Positions 58,704 to 64,000 of a DNA stretch of 64,000 nt are shown piece by piece. Within the stretch, counting starts at the first letter, position 1; each line of letters begins with the position of its first letter. Position numbers and translations under genes: made by a program. Source of the DNA: Cloeon dipterum (taxonomy: Eukaryota > Arthropoda > Insecta > Ephemeroptera > Baetidae); contig NC_088788.1 in NCBI RefSeq assembly GCF_949628265.1, positions 10,788,001 through 10,852,000 on the forward strand, written 5' to 3'. The notes under the pieces were generated by a model. It had not been told where the DNA came from. It made no database searches and saw nothing but the letters and a program-made list of their open reading frames with translations.

Positions 58704-59845
58704 TATATTTATTTGTTTAAATATGAAGTAAAATTTCTATAGAGAAGTAGGGAGCACATCCTGATTACTATTTTTCTCATCTCATGCTTGGTGCATAAAA
58801 ATTCTATTCTTCGTGTTGAGATGACTTTTAAATCTTGAAATAATAACAGGTTCCGGTGCCTGGAAGCTAACAACACCATATTCAGTGTGATCATGTGTTA
58901 TATTAAATCTGAACTCTTGCCTCCTTGACATGACAATTCAAATCTAAGCTTTTGAAGGCCACTGTGCTGTTAAATGTTGCTTTACGTTCCAAAACTAAAG
59001 AATCCCCCAAAATGTATTTAAAATGCGATCCAAAGTGAATCGGGGAGCCATTCCACGCCAGTTCAAAACTGATATTAAATACAAGAATCGTTTTTAATGA
59101 AAGTTTTGCTAGAAACACAGCTTTTAATTTACCTTATAGTTACAACAGAGAAGTCCAGAAATTGTATTTTTAGTTACAAAAGTTCACCAAATAAAGTTAC
59201 AAAGTTGAACAAAAAATACAAGCCTCTCCACAGAGGTGCCATGTCATTTTTCAGGTCTCTTGGCCGCGAAAAGGAAGCCAAAATAGCTGCGGGCAATAAA
59301 GACCGTTTCACATGCGCCGCGCACTCACAATCAGCACTACTGAACAATAAAAGATAGATAAAATTGGCCGCTGGAAGCAACACAACAAAAGCGGCGTTTT
59401 CGCTGCTTCACTGCCGGTGCATCCTCTTAGCAAATATTTGTGCCGAAGTACGCGTCAAACGGCTTTTCAAGAGCACACACTTATTTGTATAATTGATATA
59501 TTCGCCCCAAGGTGAATAGTCCAATTATTTTCAGCACTCTCGCGCGTGAAACGTCATTTCCCATTCTTGAGAGCGATACAAGAAGTGCTGGTGACCCTTA
59601 TTACGATATAAGAGAAGATGATTGACAACCTTCAACGTCATCAATCTAATCACACTCTGTTTTCTGCAGTTTTAATATTTTATGGACGGTATGTACGCAA
59701 CAATACGCAGTGAATTGCGCTTATCTAGTTTATAAGAAGAGAGTGCAAGAGAGTGTTGTAATTGAGTAAAAGGAATCATTGATTTTGTTTTCTCTTTTTT
59801 AATTACCTAAATGGTTAAATAATAATTACATATTATTCTCTTAAG
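58704..59845. other. AT-rich intergenic stretch
   Basis: No firm gene. A start-like frame at 59239 (MSFFRSLGREKEAK...) and a strong-looking minus-strand splice donor near 59334 are suggestive, but I could not connect either to a conserved protein. A short stretch at about 59660-59690 has an acceptor and a donor only about 19 bases apart. Confidence 0.4.
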
Positions 59846-59917
59846 GAGCCGCTCACAACAACGCACCTGAAGCTGATGCAGAAGGTCAACAACGTCAGAA
59901 AGACGTTCGCCCTTTAG
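59846..59917 (+). CDS. Candidate small terminal exon, unknown gene
   Basis: After an acceptor-like sequence (pyrimidine-rich, ending CTTAAG) comes a 24-codon GC-rich frame ending in TAG that reads EPLTTTHLKLMQKVNNVRKT plus three residues. It stands out sharply in composition from its AT-rich surroundings, and its codon choice resembles the real exons in the window. I do not recognise the protein and could not identify the upstream exons, which would lie on the plus strand. Confidence 0.4.
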   Translation, partial: EPLTTTHLKLMQKVNNVRKTFAL

Positions 59918-60797
59918 TTTAGCATGTTTGCTTGCCAATGACGGTTTTGTATAAAATTAATTTGTTATAAATATTAATGAAGCTTGAAAAACTTATATTC
60001 TAGTCCTTAATTTTTTTCCTAAAGCTCTACGAAATTTTAAATTTCAATCAGCGTCAACTTAACTCCCCCTGATTCTGATAAAATTTGTTTGAAATTATTA
60101 AAAAATTTAAACCCAATTCCATTTAATTTTCTATTTAATTCTAATTCCCATCAAAAAAGAAAAACCTTCCTCATTAACAGTTTCTCACTTAATCAATACA
60201 CCGAAAATGTAGTTTATTTAGAGCATTTTTAATTAAGAATTAAAAAATAGGGTCTGTTCAGTTTTGCATGATCTACTAGGGACCGCATGATTGATGAGAT
60301 GTGACCATTAAATATAGATTTTTTTAATGGTTAAGAATGGGGAATTATTGCAAAAGCTTTAAATAAAAAAATCATGATTTCATATCAACCTGAAATTCTT
60401 TGTTAATGATTAGTTTTAACAGTCAAGTATAGTGTTAATGTGTGTTGTCGCCAAACGATTTACACTTTCTTTTTGATATCATTATAATACATAACAAATT
60501 TTTAAAGAATTAACCATATTTTTATCCATTCTAGAGAGACAACAATCACAAGGAAAAATGAGAGAAATATCTCATTTTGCCATTGTTGTTTAAATTAAAC
60601 TTATTTTCTGATTCAATTTGGATGCGAAAATTTTCAAATGACCTGGGTCTATTTATGGAGCACCTCTCCTGTTCTTTTCTGGTTGGTTTTGTAAACAAAA
60701 ATGCAGGTAAAATTTGAGCAAATCTCTCTTTAACAAATGATTTTGTTCGAAAACTCCATTGACAAGGAGCTGCTGGAATCTAGAAGCCCGATATTTA
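59918..60797. other. AT-rich stretch, nothing recognised
   Basis: Strongly AT-rich. It may include the 3' UTR of the preceding candidate exon. I see no other feature. Confidence 0.5.
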
Positions 60798-61293
60798 GCC
60801 CGAGCCTCTTTGTGTTTCGCGTCTGGAATCCAGCTGGGTCTGTAAGCATGAAAATAATTCGCACAACAGCTTCAATTTTCACACACAATGCAAGGGCGAC
60901 ACCGATTTCTTCTTTCCGTCCCATTACCCCGCTCCTGAAGGGCGAGGAGAGTTCCTCCGAATCGGATCTGGCGACGCTCCTCGCTACCCTGACTGGGTCT
61001 ACCGACACGTGGTTCTGCCTCGGCTGCTCTTCGAGGAGCACCAACGCATCGCAGCTCGGGCCGATGCACAATTTAGTTCGTCAGCAGCGAATCAGGTTCC
61101 GTTTGAGACCCACCTGGACACTCGACGATTCGACCAGCCATACGACTTTGAATGGTGGCTGGACAGTGAGGCCGAGGAGGAATTGGAAGCAGAGGAAGCG
61201 GGAGGCGAGCAGATAACTGCAAGAAAGCCGAAATGGAAAAGCCGTTTGCAAAGGTTGTTACGTGCCCTCCACACGAATCGTTCTGGCTCTTAA
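60798..61293 (+). CDS. Candidate terminal exon of an unrecognised gene
   Basis: An open frame runs from just after a TAG at about 60795-60797 to TAA at 61291-61293 with no in-frame ATG, so it should be the last exon of a spliced gene. The true exon start is uncertain; possible acceptors end near 60833 and 60894. The well-composed part begins GDTDFFFPSHYPAPEGRG and continues with PDWVYRHVVLPRLLFEEHQR, an FDQPYDFEWW block, an acidic run (EAEEELEAEE) and a basic end. GC content rises sharply here and a poly(A) signal follows at 61334-61339. An overlapping longer frame on the same strand is Ser/Thr-rich and less protein-like. I do not recognise the family. Confidence 0.5.
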
Positions 61294-62933
61294 ATTTTAG
61301 CTAATTTCTGTCAAATTTCAAAAGGAGCACTGGAATAAATTACTGAGTTGATTTTGTTAATTATTTTATTTTCAATTTCCAACATTAGATTTCAATTACA
61401 ACAATAAATATAGTTGGGTCGTAGAGGAAAATATTTACAACGACAATGGTGTTTCTGCATAATTTATTATTAGTAGATATTTCGCGTCGTGCGTTAAAGT
61501 GCTCGTCTATGCGAGCAATATTTAGTACATTCTCATTAATATAATAATAATAATTAATTTTATCATGTTTTGAGCTCTAAATGCCTGTCAACTTTAATAC
61601 GCGAGCGGATAGGCGCCTCTCTGCATGCGACTAACTTGGAACATCAACAATGAGTTTATTTTTATTTACAATTCTTCGTGAGTTTGGTTAAAATTAGCAA
61701 TTAAAACCGTTTAGAATTCTGTCACTTAGGCTTTGCGAGATTCCTACTAGTCAACCGTGCATCCGTTTTGATCACATGTTTGAATTGATCGCTTGTCTGC
61801 ATCAGCAATGTTTTGTCTGTCCTTCTGTCCTCCCTACATATCACAGATGTTGGTGCTTAGCTAAAATTACATTGGTTTTATAGCTTTACAAAACGCACGA
61901 ATCACCCACAATACCATTCATTTGTGCCTCTGAAAAGTTTCATTTTCCCCTTCTTGATCATACAATCCGTTTAAATATCAATCAATATTTTTAAATACTT
62001 TAAGAAAACTCTTAGGTTTGAATACCTAATTATGAAAATAAATTTGTCGCGTTGTAATATTTGAACAAGTGTGCGCAGCCAATGATGTGCATTGAAATTA
62101 AAATTTGAATATATTGCTTTAAAAATTTACAATTTCCATGCATAAATAATTGTTTTTTAGAGTTTGTAGAGTTTGAATTTTTTACACGAAATGAACAATT
62201 ATTGTAACACCAAGAAGCATTTTTAAAAACATTTTGATTCTTTCTTCTGACGTAATATATTGCATAATAACATTACTTCTAGAGTAAACACTACTAAAAT
62301 GTGATTGCAGCGTATATTTTCCCTGTTTTTCACATTAATAAAGTGACTTACAAAGAGCGAGTCCTTTGCCTAATCGTTCTATGCCAGTTATATAGAGATT
62401 GTAAATAAATGAATAGCCTATGAACGAGTCTGAACAATGCTCACATTTCTTGTTCGCGCTGCTCCTAAAGTGAATGTCAAGGTACAGTAGTGCAAATCGA
62501 TTTTCCCGCTATTTAGAACGCAAATGCACAGGATTGTCGTGAAAACTTAAACAAAATCATAATATATTTTACATCTGATTGGTGCAGTCTTGTTAGAACA
62601 ACAAAATAAATTAAAATCTCCAAAACTAAAGCTGACTAGAAAACGGATAATAAAAGTAAGACGAAAAGATCGTTGAGTATTTGAACGGGTAAACACAAAC
62701 TCTCCACGCATTCGCAACCAAGAATCCTAACTGGATCTAGTTAGGTACCGCATGCGTCACGAGAAAGGCCCTAATAGCTACAACCGGCACTACGCAACAA
62801 CAACAACTGCGATTTTATTGTCACGAGAGGGATAATGCGTGTTGCGCACAAGAAAGAACTAGCATCTAATGTAAATCGGTTCTTCGATGAACGTCCTAGG
62901 GTGCCTCTCCTCCACACTGGGAGAGGGCCTGGG
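61294..62933. other. 3' UTRs and spacer between convergent genes
   Basis: AT-rich, with no coding frame I would support. The left 50-100 bases are the 3' end of the plus-strand candidate gene (AATAAA at 61334-61339). Much of the rest is probably the 3' UTR of the minus-strand membrane protein that ends at 62934. Confidence 0.45.
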
Positions 62934-63688
62934 TCACACGGACGTCGTCAGCTGCTCTATCACCGTGATGTTCTTGACGGGTCGGCCAGCCCAGCTCTGT
63001 TGCCTGCAGAAGGCCGGGCTGGGCAGGATGTGCGGCAGGGGGTCGGCCTCGTCCCCCCGCCGCTTCACGTCGCCGTTGTGCCTGCTCGGCTGCGGCGTCT
63101 GGTGCTGGTGGGCGTGGTGGTGGTTGTGGTGGTGGTGATGGTGGTGGTGGTGGTTGTGCGGACCGTGGCCGTTCACCAGCACCTCCTTGCGGGCCAGGCT
63201 CTCCGGCTCGCTCAGACTCATCGTCATGTTCGGTCTCAGGGGCCGTTTGCCCGGGAAGCCACCTGAGTTGAGGTCGTGGTGGTTGTGGCCCTGGTAGAAG
63301 TCATAGTCGATGATGAAGTTGTCCGCCGAGTTGGTGTGGTTCACCAGGGCCTCCTCCGAAATGCAGCCGAGCAGGTCGTTGGCCGCGGCTGGGGGCGGCG
63401 GCGGCGGAGGCGGCGTGTCCGCCAGGTCCAGCGTCGTGGCGAACGAGATGCTCTTGGCAATCTTGCCCTGATTGTGAGACCTCATGGTCGCTGGCGTGCC
63501 CGGCCCGGGCGTTGGCGTGCTGCACGAGCAAGGCGGCGCCTCCGAGAAGGACAGGCAGTTGCTGGGGTCCGGGTGCTGCACCACTGTCCGCTTGTACCAG
63601 TTCATAAGGAAGAGCAGTGCTGCCCCCAGAAGGGTGAAGAAGGACGAGAAGTAGTAACCTGCCTTCGGGTGGCTCTCGTTGATGTAGC
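62934..63688 (-). CDS. C-terminal exon of a membrane transporter-like protein (possibly SLC16/MFS)
   Basis: A splice acceptor (TTGTTTCAG) precedes a 250-codon terminal exon on the minus strand; upstream exons lie beyond the right edge. The exon opens with GYINESHPKAGYYFSSFFTL and a hydrophobic segment ending FLMNWYKR, which looks like the last transmembrane helix of a major-facilitator transporter. The spacing resembles monocarboxylate transporters of SLC16 type; this is inference from one helix. A long cytosolic tail of about 210 residues follows, with an eight-proline run, acidic and Ser-rich patches, and a His/Asn tract containing runs of 9 and 3 His, then a basic stretch. The tail is low complexity and unlikely to be conserved outside close relatives. 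The strong GC bias explains spurious Val-rich frames on the plus strand. Confidence 0.65.
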
Positions 63689-64000
63689 CTGAAACAATTA
63701 GAGATTTTTTGGTTAAGCGGTTGTGATGATGGTGTGGTGTATGCAACCTGGATGGCTACAATGCCTCGCAGGTTGCATATTCACAATTTGGCAGGCGTTT
63801 TATTCATTTGGTTATGCTGGTTGCTTCTCAACCGGGCCAAAGCATGTTTTGCCAAAATCCACATTGATTTAGAAAAAACCTTAAACCTTTAAAATACCTC
63901 TTCTTTTTTATTATTGAAAGATATTTCAAAATTTAGCGTTTTAAACCATTTAATATTATTAACAAGAAATTGTGTAAAAAAAACGCATTTACGAGGGGAA
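63689..64000. other. Intron of the minus-strand membrane protein
   Basis: Upstream of the terminal exon's acceptor on the minus strand. It is AT-rich, with no exon recognised before the window edge. Confidence 0.5.

Noticed and set aside
62835..63692. Plus-strand Val- and Arg-rich open frames
   Set aside because: Antisense shadow of the His- and Pro-rich terminal exon on the minus strand.

Overview
This is arthropod nuclear DNA, most likely insect. The genes have GT-AG introns, many only 55-70 bases long. They include a CYP4-clan P450 and a GPI-type ecto-5'-nucleotidase, and the gene islands sit in AT-rich, microsatellite-rich DNA. I cannot name the order or species. Gene models were built by joining exons by hand; each model listed as firm keeps one open frame through every junction.

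Layout. 1-24.8 kb: no gene recognised; GC-richer islands, several microsatellites and one nested fold-back repeat (16641-17138). 24.8-36.9 kb: a compact cluster of a CYP4 P450 (+), mannose-6-phosphate isomerase (-), a LYR-type microprotein (+) whose stop lies 2 bases before an MTRFR/C12orf65-type mitochondrial rescue factor (+), a second MTRFR-like domain without GGQ (+), and a WRN-type RecQ helicase (-). 37.06-51.84 kb: one very large fold-back element. It has matching ~250-base ends in inverted orientation, then inverted arrays of a ~161-base satellite (about 12 units on the left, about 44 on the right), around a ~5.3 kb core with no convincing ORF. A perfect splice donor just beyond its right end suggests that the whole element lies in intron 1 of the helicase gene. 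52.66-57.31 kb: ecto-5'-nucleotidase (-). 57.3-61.4 kb: small inverted-repeat elements and two orphan candidate terminal exons (+). 62.9-63.7 kb: last exon of a membrane transporter-like protein (-), continuing off the right edge.

Most notable points. (1) The LYR microprotein resembles MIEF1-MP/L0R8F8, known on mitoribosomal large-subunit assembly intermediates. It appears to share a transcript with MTRFR, which rescues stalled mitochondrial large subunits, so this looks like a dicistronic mitoribosome quality-control unit. (2) The GGQ-less MTRFR copy has no ATG of its own. A 64-base intron spanning the first copy's stop codon would join the two copies in frame into a 284-residue tandem protein. 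Retaining that intron would give the ordinary 149-residue factor. (3) The fold-back satellite element would be transcribed as a long hairpin within the helicase pre-mRNA.
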